From Methylomonas koyamae (GTDB taxonomy: Bacteria; Pseudomonadota; Gammaproteobacteria; Methylococcales; Methylomonadaceae): a stretch of 64,000 bases of DNA. The position numbers and the translations under genes were made by a program. Shown here one piece after another: positions 36,007 through 45,900 of the stretch; within the stretch, counting starts at the first letter, position 1; every line of letters starts with the position of its first letter. Location: positions 62,001 through 126,000 of the forward strand of contig NZ_LUUK01000078.1 in the NCBI RefSeq assembly GCF_001644025.1, in the 5' to 3' direction. The notes below the pieces were generated by a model. That model was not told the DNA's origin and searched no databases. It worked only from the letters and a program-made list of their open reading frames with translations.

Positions 36007-38679
36007 ATGACCAACAATACCGACATTGCCGGCAAACACGATATCGATCCCGCAGAAACTCAGGAATGGATGGAGGCGTTACAGGCGGTCATCGAAAAGG
36101 AAGGCAGCGACCGCGCCAGTTACCTGATCGAAACCCTGCTTGAAACCGCCAGGCAATCCGGTCTGGATATACCCTTCTCCGCCAACACCCCCTACATCAA
36201 CACGATCCCGGTCGATAAGCAGCCGAAGTATCCCGGCAACACCGATATCGAACGCACCGTCCGCTCCTACGTGCGCTGGAACGCGATGATGATGGTGTTG
36301 CGCGCCAACAAATACACCAATGTCGGCGGCCATATCGCCAGCTTCGCGTCGGCGATCACCCTGTACGACGTCGGCCAAAACCATTTCTGGAACGCCGCTT
36401 CGGACAAACACGGCGGCGACCTGATTTTCTCGCAAGGCCATTCGGCGCCAGGGACCTACGCCCACGCCTTCTTGCTGGGGCGCTTGAGCGAGGCGCAAAT
36501 GGACAATTTCCGCCAGGAAGTCGGCGGCAACGGCTTGTCGTCCTATCCGCATCCTTGGCTGATGCCGGAATTCTGGCAATTTCCGACCGTGTCGATGGGC
36601 CTGGGGCCGATCATGGCGATTTACCAAGCCCGCTTCATGCGCTACATGCAGGATCGCGGCATGACCAATACCGACGGACGCAAAGTGTGGGCCTTCCTCG
36701 GCGACGGCGAGACCGACGAGCCGGAAACCCTGGGTGCGATCGGCATGGCCGGCCGCGAAAAACTGGATAACCTGATTTTCGTCGTCAACTGCAACCTGCA
36801 ACGTCTGGATGGCCCGGTACGCGGCAACGGCAAGATCATTCAGGAACTGGAAGGCAACTTCCGCGGCGCCAACTGGAACGTCATTAAAGTCATCTGGGGC
36901 CGGCGCTGGGACGCCATCCTGGCGCGCGACAAGGACGGCTTGGTGGTCAAACGCATGATGGAATGCGTCGACGGCGACTACCAGACTTTCAAATCCAAGG
37001 ACGGCGCCTATGTCCGGGAGAAGTTCTTCAATACGCCGGAACTCAAGGAACTGGTCAAGGATTACACCGACCGCGATATCTGGGAACTGAATCGCGGCGG
37101 TCACGACCCGATCAAGGTCTTCGCGGCCTACAACGCGGCGGCCAACCACCAAGGCCAGCCGACCGTGATTCTGGCCAAAACCATCAAAGGTTACGGCATG
37201 GGCGATTCCGGTCAGGCGCAAAACACCAGCCATCAACAAAAGAAAATGAGTCTGGAGTCGATCAAAGCCATCCGCGACCGCTACCAATTGCCGATTAGCG
37301 ACGAAGAACTACCCAATTTGCCCTACATCCGCTTCGCGGAAGATTCCGAAGAACTCAAATATTTGCGGCAACGCCGCGTCGATCTGGGCGGCTATTTGCC
37401 CGCGCGGCGCCCTAAATCCTATCCTCTGGAAATTCCGGCTCTGCCGGCCTTCAAAGCCCTGCTGGAAGGCACCGGCGAAGGTCACGAGATTTCGACCACG
37501 ATGGCCTTCGTCCGTATCCTCAACATCCTGGTCAAGGACAAGCAAATCGGCAAGCGGGTCGTGCCCATCGTCCCCGACGAATCGCGTACCTTCGGCATGG
37601 AAGGCATGTTCCGCCAGCTCGGCATCTGGTCCCAGGTCGGCCAGCTCTACACGCCGCAAGACGCCGAACAACTGATGTTCTACAAGGAAGACAAGCACGG
37701 CCAAGTGTTGCAGGAAGGCATCAACGAAGCCGGCGGTCTGTGCGACTGGATCGCGGCCGGTACCGCCTATTCGACCCACGGCGTGCCGATGATTCCGTTC
37801 TTCATTTACTACTCGATGTTCGGTTTCCAACGCGTCGCCGATTTGATCTGGGCCGCCGCCGACCAACGTACCCGCGGCTTCCTGCTAGGCGGCACCGCCG
37901 GTCGCACCACCTTGAACGGCGAAGGCTTGCAGCATGAAGACGGCCACAGCCATTTGATGGCGGCCACCGTGCCGAACTGCTATTCCTACGATCCGACCTT
38001 CGCCTGCGAACTGGCCGTGATCGTCCACGACGGCTTGCGCCGCATGTACGTCGAACAGGAAGACATTTTCTACTACATCACCTTGATGAACGAAAACTAC
38101 GATCAACCCGCGTTGGTCGAAGGTTCGGAAGCCGATATTCTGAAGGGCATGTATTTGTTCAAGAAAGGCCCGAACAGCAAAAAGCCGCGCGTGCAGCTGC
38201 TGGGTTCCGGCACGATCTTTATCGAGGTCATCGAAGCCGCCGGATTACTCCACGACGATTGGGGCGTCGATGCCGACTTGTGGAGTTGCCCCAGTTTCAC
38301 CGAACTGGCGCGCGACGGCCAAAGCTGCGAGCGCTGGAATCGACTGCATCCCACAGAAAAGCCGCGTACCACGCATATCGAACATTGCCTGGGCGGCGCC
38401 AAAGGCCCTATCGTCGCCGCGACCGACTATATGCGCGCCTTTGCCGAACAAATTCGGCCTTGGGTCAAACAACCTTACACGGTCTTGGGTACCGACGGCT
38501 TCGGCCGGTCCGACACCCGCGCCAATTTGCGCAGTTTCTTCGAGGTGGACCGCTACCACGTGGCCGTCGCCGCGCTGCACGCGCTGGCCCAAGGTGGCGA
38601 GTTCGACGCCGCGAAAGTCGAGGTGGCCATCGCCAAATACAATATCAATCCCAACGTCACCGCGCCCTGGTTGATTTAA
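36007..38679 (+). CDS. aceE: Pyruvate dehydrogenase E1 component (homodimeric type)
   Basis: Thiamine-diphosphate-dependent decarboxylase of the pyruvate dehydrogenase complex; it feeds acetyl groups to E2. 890 residues from ATG 36007, matching the 887 of E. coli. The ThDP/Mg motif is FLGDGETDEPETLGAIG with the Asn at VVNCNLQRLDG; the histidines of the active site are in SQGHSAPGTYAHA. The frame is open further upstream (to 35770), but those residues have no homologous look. aceF follows 25 bp later. Confidence 0.97.
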   Translation: MTNNTDIAGKHDIDPAETQEWMEALQAVIEKEGSDRASYLIETLLETARQSGLDIPFSANTPYINTIPVDKQPKYPGNTDIERTVRSYVRWNAMMMVLRANKYTNVGGHIASFASAITLYDVGQNHFWNAASDKHGGDLIFSQGHSAPGTYAHAFLLGRLSEAQMDNFRQEVGGNGLSSYPHPWLMPEFWQFPTVSMGLGPIMAIYQARFMRYMQDRGMTNTDGRKVWAFLGDGETDEPETLGAIGMAGREKLDNLIFVVNCNLQRLDGPVRGNGKIIQELEGNFRGANWNVIKVIWGRRWDAILARDKDGLVVKRMMECVDGDYQTFKSKDGAYVREKFFNTPELKELVKDYTDRDIWELNRGGHDPIKVFAAYNAAANHQGQPTVILAKTIKGYGMGDSGQAQNTSHQQKKMSLESIKAIRDRYQLPISDEELPNLPYIRFAEDSEELKYLRQRRVDLGGYLPARRPKSYPLEIPALPAFKALLEGTGEGHEISTTMAFVRILNILVKDKQIGKRVVPIVPDESRTFGMEGMFRQLGIWSQVGQLYTPQDAEQLMFYKEDKHGQVLQEGINEAGGLCDWIAAGTAYSTHGVPMIPFFIYYSMFGFQRVADLIWAAADQRTRGFLLGGTAGRTTLNGEGLQHEDGHSHLMAATVPNCYSYDPTFACELAVIVHDGLRRMYVEQEDIFYYITLMNENYDQPALVEGSEADILKGMYLFKKGPNSKKPRVQLLGSGTIFIEVIEAAGLLHDDWGVDADLWSCPSFTELARDGQSCERWNRLHPTEKPRTTHIEHCLGGAKGPIVAATDYMRAFAEQIRPWVKQPYTVLGTDGFGRSDTRANLRSFFEVDRYHVAVAALHALAQGGEFDAAKVEVAIAKYNINPNVTAPWLI

Positions 38680-38704
38680 CGGCTGATTTAACGGAAAGCG
38701 ACAC

Positions 38705-40006
38705 ATGAGTTCTTTAATCGAAGTAAAAGTCCCCGACGTCGGCAACGTGCCGGAAATCGACATCGTTGAGGTATTGGTCCAGCCCGGCGACGTCGTCGCC
38801 ATCGAGCAAACCCTGGCGGTCATGGAAACCGACAAGGCGACCATGGACCTGCCATCCAGCGCAGCCGGCATCATCAAGGCCGTGCATATCAAGCCGGGCG
38901 ACAAAGTCGCCGAAGGCAGCCTGATCGCCACCGTCGAAGTCGGCGAAGCCGCTGCCGCGCCGGCGGTTGCCGAGGCCGCGCCCGCGCCGACCCCAGCAGC
39001 GGAACCCGCCGAAGCCGTTCCCGCTCCGGTTGCCGACGCGCCCAAACCCGAAGCGGCTAAACCGGCGCCAGCGCCTGCCGCTCCGGTCGTTGCCAACGAA
39101 GGCTTCAAGCCTCACGCCACGCCCAGCGTGCGCTTGTTTGCCCGCGAACTCGGCGTCGATTTGAGCAAAATTCCCGCCGGTAGCGGCCGCAAGGGACGTA
39201 TCCTACAAGACGACGTGAAAAACTTCGTCAAGCAAGTGATGACCTCGGCGCCGGCGACAACCGGCGGTGCCGGCATACCAGCAATTCCGGCCGTCGATTT
39301 CAGCCAGTTCGGCGAAATCGAGGAAAAACCGTTGAGCAAAATCAAACGCCTGACCGGCCAAAACCTAACCCGCGTCTGGCTCAACTTGCCGCTGGTGACT
39401 TACCATGATGAAGTTTCTATCGACGAGATGGAAGAATTCCGCAAATCCGTCAACGCCGGCCAAGGCAAGGACGGCGTCAAGCTGACCGGCCTGGTGTTCA
39501 TCATGAAGGCGCTGGTCGCGGCGATGCAAAAGTATCCGGCGTTCAACAGTTCCTTGTCCCCGGAAGGCGACAAGCTGTACTTCAAGAAATATTTCCATAT
39601 CGGCATCGCCGTCGATACCCCGAACGGTTTGGTGGTGCCGGTGATAAGGGACGTCGACAAGAAAGGCATTTTCCAACTGTCGACCGAGTTGGCCGAAATG
39701 AGCGAACTGGCCAGACTCGGCAAGTTGAAACCCGCCGACATGCAGGGCGGTTGCATGACCATTTCCAGCCTGGGCGGCATCGGCGGCACCGCGTTCACAC
39801 CCATCGTCAACGCCCCGGAAGTCGCGATCCTGGGCGTGACTCGTTCCAAGGTGCAACCGGTCTGGAACGGCAAGGAGTTCGAACCGAAACTGATGCTACC
39901 GCTGGACATCACCTACGACCACCGCGTCATCGACGGCGCCGAGGGTGCGCGCTTCATGGAAGCGTTGAAGGCCAATTTGGCGGATATAAGGCGGTTATTG
40001 TTGTAA
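38705..40006 (+). CDS. aceF: Dihydrolipoyllysine-residue acetyltransferase (E2)
   Basis: 433 residues with one lipoyl domain (residues 1-78; lipoylated Lys44 in METDKATMD), where E. coli has three. An Ala/Pro/Glu linker, a peripheral-subunit-binding domain (about 138-175, SVRLFARELGVDLSKIP) and the catalytic domain follow. The active histidine is His406 in DHRVIDGAEGARF. The E3 gene lpd, which commonly follows aceF, is not here; the next genes are a defence-like pair. E3 must come from elsewhere in the genome. Confidence 0.95.
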   Translation: MSSLIEVKVPDVGNVPEIDIVEVLVQPGDVVAIEQTLAVMETDKATMDLPSSAAGIIKAVHIKPGDKVAEGSLIATVEVGEAAAAPAVAEAAPAPTPAAEPAEAVPAPVADAPKPEAAKPAPAPAAPVVANEGFKPHATPSVRLFARELGVDLSKIPAGSGRKGRILQDDVKNFVKQVMTSAPATTGGAGIPAIPAVDFSQFGEIEEKPLSKIKRLTGQNLTRVWLNLPLVTYHDEVSIDEMEEFRKSVNAGQGKDGVKLTGLVFIMKALVAAMQKYPAFNSSLSPEGDKLYFKKYFHIGIAVDTPNGLVVPVIRDVDKKGIFQLSTELAEMSELARLGKLKPADMQGGCMTISSLGGIGGTAFTPIVNAPEVAILGVTRSKVQPVWNGKEFEPKLMLPLDITYDHRVIDGAEGARFMEALKANLADIRRLLL

Positions 40007-40014
40007 TCAATTGT

Positions 40015-40047
40015 GTAGGTTGGGTTAGGCGATAGCCGTCACCCAAC
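40015..40047 (+). repeat. GTAG-headed REP-like palindrome behind aceF
   Basis: GTAG at 40015-40018 is followed directly by GTTGGGT (40019-40025) pairing with ACCCAAC (40041-40047), with an inner GGC-GATA-GCC stem. It has the same head-plus-palindrome plan as the REPs around the transposase at 10790 but a different palindrome, so it would be another REP family. It could also end the aceEF transcript. Confidence 0.6.
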
Positions 40048-40070
40048 AATCAATTCATCAGCCTCTATCA

Positions 40071-41321
40071 ATGACCGCACCCCCTAGCAATCAAGGCGTT
40101 TATTTTCTGTCGTTATCGGTAGAAAACGTGCGCTGTTTTGCCAAAAAGCAAACACTGGATTTGTCTGATGGCAACGGCACGCCGGCGCGGTGGACGGTGA
40201 TTTTGGGGGATAATGGGACGGGGAAGACAACATTATTTGAAGCGCTAGCAAACTTCAAAACCATATTCTTTCAATATCCTAGTTTAGCTAGACATTCGAG
40301 TTCTCAAAGGTCAAGGATTGATGTTATATGTGTTCAAGGGAAGGGCCTGAGTCAAGCTGAATCAGAATATATTCAACAAAAATTTTCGCGGTTAAATGAT
40401 GGTATTGAAATCCCTATTTCTGAACAGCCTGAATTTGAAATACCGCAAGCGTTCTATCTTTATACCGCTACAAGGAAACGAAAAAAGGATGATGTATTTG
40501 ATATTGAATTAGAAGCGTCATTTGAAAGCTCCGAAGGCTTAATAGATGCCGAAGAATGGCTACTACAAACCGATTACATTGCTAAAACACCATCCGAAAT
40601 TCAGGAAAGCTATAAAAAACGCCTGACGATTATCAAAGACACGTTGATTGCCTTACTACCGGATGTCGCTGATATTCGCATCTCCACACCCAGCGAAAAA
40701 TCGCCCAATCCCAGAGTCGAATTTGAACTGCCTGACGGCTGGCTGTTGTTATCGCGGTTGAGTTTAGGCTATCAAACCATGACAGCTTGGATGGTCGATT
40801 TAGCAGCACAATTATTCAAACACTATCCCAATAGCGCCAACCCCATCGCCGAACCGGCGGTGGTATTAATCGACGAAATCGACCTGCACCTGCATCCCAA
40901 ATGGCAGCGAACCATCATGGCTTATTTGAGCGAACGCTTCGTCAATACTCAGTTTATCGTCACCGCTCATAGCCCTTTAATCGTGCAGGCTGCGGAAAAC
41001 GCCAATATCGTGGTACTCAAGCGCGAAGGCGATTCGGTGAAAATTCATCAACATCCGCAAGATGTTAAAGGCTGGCGTATCGACCAGTTATTGACCAGCG
41101 ATTTGTTTGATATACCCAGCGCCCGCTCGCCGCATTACGAAAACCTGTTGACGCAACGCCGGCAAATCTTGAGTCAGCCGCATTTATCCTCGGCCGATCA
41201 AGAGCGATTAAACGAACTGGAAGCCCAGATCGGCGACTTACCCACGGCGGAAACTCGCCAAGACATGGAGGCGATGGACATTATTCGGCGCGCGGCGGAG
41301 CTGTTGAAACAAAGCGCATGA
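40071..41321 (+). CDS. AAA15-type ATPase, PtuA-like (Septu defence)
   Basis: 416 residues of the SMC/ABC-like AAA15 group. Walker A is LGDNGTGKTT (residues 45-54), the signature-like LSLGYQTM lies near 230, Walker B is VVLIDEID (264-271) followed by LHLHPKWQ, and the switch histidine is in VTAHSPLI near 300. No TOPRIM nuclease domain follows, which separates it from OLD nucleases. The C-terminal helical tail carries SSADQERLNELEAQI. It overlaps the HNH gene by 4 bp (ATGA), so both are made together. In Septu, PtuA forms the ATPase core that controls the nuclease PtuB. The first 60 codons are GC-rich like the host, then the base use turns more AT-rich. Confidence 0.8.
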   Translation: MTAPPSNQGVYFLSLSVENVRCFAKKQTLDLSDGNGTPARWTVILGDNGTGKTTLFEALANFKTIFFQYPSLARHSSSQRSRIDVICVQGKGLSQAESEYIQQKFSRLNDGIEIPISEQPEFEIPQAFYLYTATRKRKKDDVFDIELEASFESSEGLIDAEEWLLQTDYIAKTPSEIQESYKKRLTIIKDTLIALLPDVADIRISTPSEKSPNPRVEFELPDGWLLLSRLSLGYQTMTAWMVDLAAQLFKHYPNSANPIAEPAVVLIDEIDLHLHPKWQRTIMAYLSERFVNTQFIVTAHSPLIVQAAENANIVVLKREGDSVKIHQHPQDVKGWRIDQLLTSDLFDIPSARSPHYENLLTQRRQILSQPHLSSADQERLNELEAQIGDLPTAETRQDMEAMDIIRRAAELLKQSA

Positions 41322-42064
41322 TTTTCATCCAGCGCGCACCAGAACCGATAATCTTGCAGGAGCAAGGCCAAACAAAACGGCGCGCTTTATGTGCAGCTTA
41401 CGACGAAGAGCAAAGAGAATTCGATTTCGATAGCAAGATTTATGGACACGAAACCGTAAAATCGACTTTGAAGCAAATGCAGCACGACAAATGCTGTTTT
41501 TGCGAATCGAAAATCAGCCATATCAGCTATGGCGATGTTGAACATTATCGGCCGAAAGGCGGATTTAAACAAACCGAGCAAGATACTTTACAAGAGCCCG
41601 GCTATTATTGGTTGGCATACGATTGGGGAAATTTATTACTGAGTTGTTCTTTGTGCAATCAGCAATTTAAGAAAAACCTGTTCCCGTTGTTAGAACCGCA
41701 ACAACGCGCGCTTAGCCATCATGACGATATTACTCTTGAGCTGCCATTATTAATCAATCCGTCCGTAACTGATCCAAGCCAATATATTGGCTTTCGACAA
41801 GAGATTCCGTATGCGCTTGAAGACAATATTTACGGCAAAACAACCATAACCGTTGTTGGTTTGGATCGAGAGGCTCAAAATGAAAGGCGCCGCACCGAAT
41901 TGGATAAATTCAAAATATTGGTCAAGTTAGTCAGGCTTGCTGAAAATCAGCCCGACAATAATGCTTTACAATCGTTAGCCAGCCAAGCAAAACAAAAGAT
42001 TGCCGAAGCGATAATTCCCGAAGCAGAGTATTCGGCGATGATAAACTCGTCATTGCCTGATTGA
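41318..42064 (+). CDS. HNH endonuclease, PtuB-like (TIGR02646-type; Septu defence)
   Basis: 248 residues. The HNH core is clear: a CxxC pair Cys59/Cys62 (KCCFCES), the catalytic region DVEHYRPKG with His76, and LLLSCSLCNQQFKKNLFP with Cys110/Cys113, Asn114 and the closing Lys/Asn. This is the pattern of TIGR02646 proteins, which are encoded next to AAA15 ATPases in Septu and in some retrons. It is predicted to cut nucleic acid when the ATPase is triggered by a phage. All motif residues are intact. The start at 41318 overlaps the ATPase stop. No reverse transcriptase or msr-msd-like gene is adjacent. Confidence 0.8.
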   Translation: MIFIQRAPEPIILQEQGQTKRRALCAAYDEEQREFDFDSKIYGHETVKSTLKQMQHDKCCFCESKISHISYGDVEHYRPKGGFKQTEQDTLQEPGYYWLAYDWGNLLLSCSLCNQQFKKNLFPLLEPQQRALSHHDDITLELPLLINPSVTDPSQYIGFRQEIPYALEDNIYGKTTITVVGLDREAQNERRRTELDKFKILVKLVRLAENQPDNNALQSLASQAKQKIAEAIIPEAEYSAMINSSLPD

Positions 42065-42208
42065 CGCATTGTTCGTTTAACGGTGAGCGGACGACCAGCA
42101 GTGTATTACCGTTGTCCATTCAACTTCATGGCCAAATGAAAAAGTCATCGGATACGGCTCGCTACCGCTTCGAATACTCAAGTTACAAATTTCCCAAAAG
42201 GCCAACCA

Positions 42209-42796
42209 ATGCTTTCCTCCACCTTCGACAGCCAATTTTACGGCCCGGTTTTCGGTCAATTGCTGGCCGAACAGCGCTTGATGGTTTTAGGTCCGGGACG
42301 GCCCGACCCGAGTGTTTACGACACCTTGAACTCGCTGCAAATCGAAACAGCGTTTGCACCGCGCGTCGTCAAGGACAGCAATTATGCGGCGCTGTGTATT
42401 GCCGGGCTTTGGCTGTATTACGACTATCTCGAACAAAGCCATCGAATCAGCCAAAAAATAACCGGGCCTTCCGGGAGTTATTGGCATGCGATCATGCACC
42501 GCCGCGAACCGGACAGCGGCAACAGCAAATATTGGCTGGATCGCACCGGCCGCCACCCGATTTTTCCCGACTTGAACCGGCAAGTTCAACAGTTGATTGC
42601 CGATCAGGAATTGCCCGGCATGGCGGGCTTTTTGGGTAAACAGCGCGAATGGGACGCCTACGGTTTCGTCGACCTGTGCGAGCTGGGCAGAAAGGGTGAC
42701 GCGGAAATCGAAATGCTGTGCCGACGGATTCAAGCGCTGGAATGGCGCTTGTTATTCGATTTTTGTTTTCAGGCGGCGACGGTTTGCCACTGCTAA
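42209..42796 (+). CDS. Conserved hypothetical protein
   Basis: 195 residues, soluble, Trp/Tyr/Asp-rich, with GSYWHAIMHRREPDSGNSKY and YWLDRTGRHPIFPDLNRQ as the most distinctive stretches. I recognise this as a conserved style but cannot assign a function. It follows the HNH gene after 145 bp in the same direction; its GC content is back at host level, so I do not count it as part of the defence unit. The ATG at 42209 follows an AAAAGG motif. Confidence 0.6.
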   Translation: MLSSTFDSQFYGPVFGQLLAEQRLMVLGPGRPDPSVYDTLNSLQIETAFAPRVVKDSNYAALCIAGLWLYYDYLEQSHRISQKITGPSGSYWHAIMHRREPDSGNSKYWLDRTGRHPIFPDLNRQVQQLIADQELPGMAGFLGKQREWDAYGFVDLCELGRKGDAEIEMLCRRIQALEWRLLFDFCFQAATVCHC

Positions 42797-42929
42797 GCTC
42801 GCCACCAGCTAACGCCAAATAGCGGCAAATCCTCCGGCGTCTTCCGCCAACAAGCCACCGTCAAAAACCAGGTTTGCCGGATGCTCCGGGTCGGAGCCGG
42901 AGCTTGGCGGATAGTCCGGCACCTCTTTT

Positions 42930-45900
42930 CTAGCGCGCAATCACTCTTCCGGCCGGACTATTCCCGCTAACCGCCTCGTTATACATGTCGAAGCCGCTGG
43001 CCGGCGGTATCGCAGCATTACCGGGACGGCCGACTTTCCAAACTTGGTATAAGGTTAAATCCCCACCGGGTTGTAGCTTGGCGACGCGAACGATGCGGTC
43101 CGGGTAGCGCTGGGTTTCCTTGACGTTGGCCCAATAGCTGTCGTCGCTGGCTTGCAATTTGGCGTCGGCTAAGTAGGTTTGATCGTTCTCCTGACCTTCC
43201 GCCAACGCCGGAATTCCATCTTCGACGACGACGAATTCGCTGCCGGTTGGCAAACGACCCGGCTCGTCGTTCCGCTTGATTCGGAGTTCGCTGATCACCA
43301 CATCGCCGAGGCTTAGCGGCTGGTTCAAGTCGATCGATTCGTTGCCGCTCGACGTGATGCGGCGAAAAGCCCGCTCGACGGTCAGACCGGCCGCGCGAGC
43401 GCTAACCGCCGGATACGGCACATCGACTTGCAAGCTGGCCGAGGCCACGTCGGTGTCGTTTAACTCGGCGATGCGGATGTCGGTCAGTTCGCCGGCCGCC
43501 GGCAATGAGTCGAAACGCCCCAGATAACCGCCGGGTATTCGATTCAAATTACCCAGCACGCGGCCGGCCGCGCTGGCTTTCAAGGACCTTGCCTTGGCGT
43601 TTTGCGCGGCGGCGGCTTCCTTGCTGAGTAGTTCGCGGGTGTTGAAGATCACTTGGGCCGTGTCGTAAGTCGAAGTCCAATAGCCGTGTTGCTGAGTTTG
43701 CAGCAGCAGGCGTTTGAGTTTGGTTTCCAGAGCCTGAGGTAGTTCACCGGCCGTAAACAAAACACCTAGTCCTTCGGAAACCACGCTGGGCAATCCGAAG
43801 CCAAAACCCAATCGGCCATACAACTCGCCGCGCTCGGACTGATAAGCACCCGGATCAATCGCGTCCAAGGCTTGTTGCAAGCGGGTAACCAAGCGTTTTT
43901 GCAGATCGGATTTGTCCTGCAAGGCTTGATTGAAACTGTGCCAGCTAATGGTTCGATAGGCGGTGACCAAACGTAGCGCGGCGGTCAAGTCGGCGATGCC
44001 GGCCCGATCGTCGGCATACACTCGGGAGACGAAATCGGCCTGCTGTTGCCATGGGCCTTGGTAAATATAAGTGGCGGCGGTGTAGCCGGCCAACGTAAAA
44101 CCGTCCGAAGCTTGGTTGCTGGCGGCCTGTTGCTCCAGCCAGACCACGCCTTTCCCGTAGGCGGAGGCGGCGCCGTCGATCTTTAACTCCTCGGCGTATT
44201 TCAAGGCCTGCATCGCAATCAAGGTGACCGGTACGCTCGCGGCGCTGTCGTTGGGCCACAATCCGAAACCGCCGTCGGCTTTTTGGTTTTGTATCAATTT
44301 GCGGATACCCAGCGCGGCATTTTGCTTGGCACGCTGCAAGGGCTTTTCGAGCGGTCCGAGTTGCTCGGCTTTCAAACCGGCCCGCTCGATCAAGTCCAGC
44401 AGCACCAGATTCGGCACCGTGCTATGCGCCAATTGTTCGGTACAGCCGTAAGGGTATTGCGCCAGCATGGCCGCTGCTTGCAAGGCCGCGCCGAGCAAGC
44501 CGGAATTGACCCGCACCGTCAGTTGCTTGGCTTGGGCTGGTTCCGGAATATCGAAATGCAAACCGCCATCGCGGCGTTCGGCTGCATAGACTTGCGGTAG
44601 CGCGGCCGGCTGAATAGGCAGATCGAAGGTCTCGGTACCACCGACCTTGACCGGCGCCGGCGCGGTCAAGCCCACCCTCAGGGACGCGTTGCCGGATTCG
44701 ACGGCCGCCCGTAAACGCAGCGGCCACAGTTGTTCGGCCTTGCCGGCCAATTCGGCAGCCCAGGCAAGCTCACCGCTTTGTCGCTGCAGCGATTCCGAAA
44801 GACTCAGATCGCCGGTCAGCTTAACCGGATCGGCCAAGTGGTTGATCAACTTCACGGCCAATTCGACTTCGTCGCCGCCGCGCAAAAATTGCGGGCCGAC
44901 GGTATCGACGGCGATGTCGGTCTTGGTGCGAAATTGGCCGGTCGTTTCGCCGAGCCTGCCGTCCTTGTCGCTGGCGACCGCGGTGACCAGCCATTCGGTG
45001 ACGTTGGCGGGCATATCGACATCGATAGCGGCAACCCCGTTGGCATCGGTAACGACATGCGGAAACCAGCCGGCGGTATCGCGCATCGCTTTCTTCGCCA
45101 GCTTGCTTTGACTTTTCAAGGCACTCAGCGCGAAATTGGGTTTGCGTAACAAATCGGCGTAACCGTAGCCTTGCAGGTCATCGGAGTAAAAAGTGGATAA
45201 ATTGCTGCGTTGCAGCGGGTAGAAAAAGTCGAAAATGCCGGGCCGAAATTCAGCTTGCACCGCGTAAACGGCGTGATCGACGATGGACACCGCCAATTCG
45301 GTGTCGGCGGCCGGCGTGCCATCGGCGCGCTTGACTTGAAGTTTGATTTGGGTCGGCTTCAGCGGCTCGGCTTCGGCTTGGGCCGGTTCGATGGCGATTT
45401 GCAAACGCTTGTCCCACGGCACGATTCTGAAACCCAGCGTCTGTTCCTTAAATTTGCCGCCAGCCACCGGCACGGTCACGGTATGGTAAAAGCCGGTGCC
45501 AAATTCGGGTTTGGCGGTCACGTCGAACCATCGACTGCGGCCTTGCACCTGAGCGCTACGGCTATCGAACAACTTGGCACCCGCCACGGTTTCCCAGATT
45601 GCCCCGCGCTCGTTATTTCCCCAGGCCTTGGGCAGCAGCGCGAAGATCCTGGCTTGCTCGCCGGGGCTGAGAATAGTGGTCGGCGTGTACAACTCCAGTT
45701 CCGGATTGTCCGCCACCGCTTCGCCACCGCTGCCGGCGACAATCAAGGTTGCCGCTTGCGACTCCGCGGCATGGTTCATCACTCTGCCGGCCAAGGTTTC
45801 CAAGCGGGCGACCGCCGACAAGCGACCGTATTGTTGCAGGGCCGGGATCGTCAATACTTGCTGGCCGCGTTCGTCGGTTTGGAATTCCAGTTTGACCAGA

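Noticed and set aside
42209-42796. Third gene of the Septu-like system
   Set aside because: A 145 bp gap, host-like composition and no known Septu component of this type argue against it; a link is not excluded.
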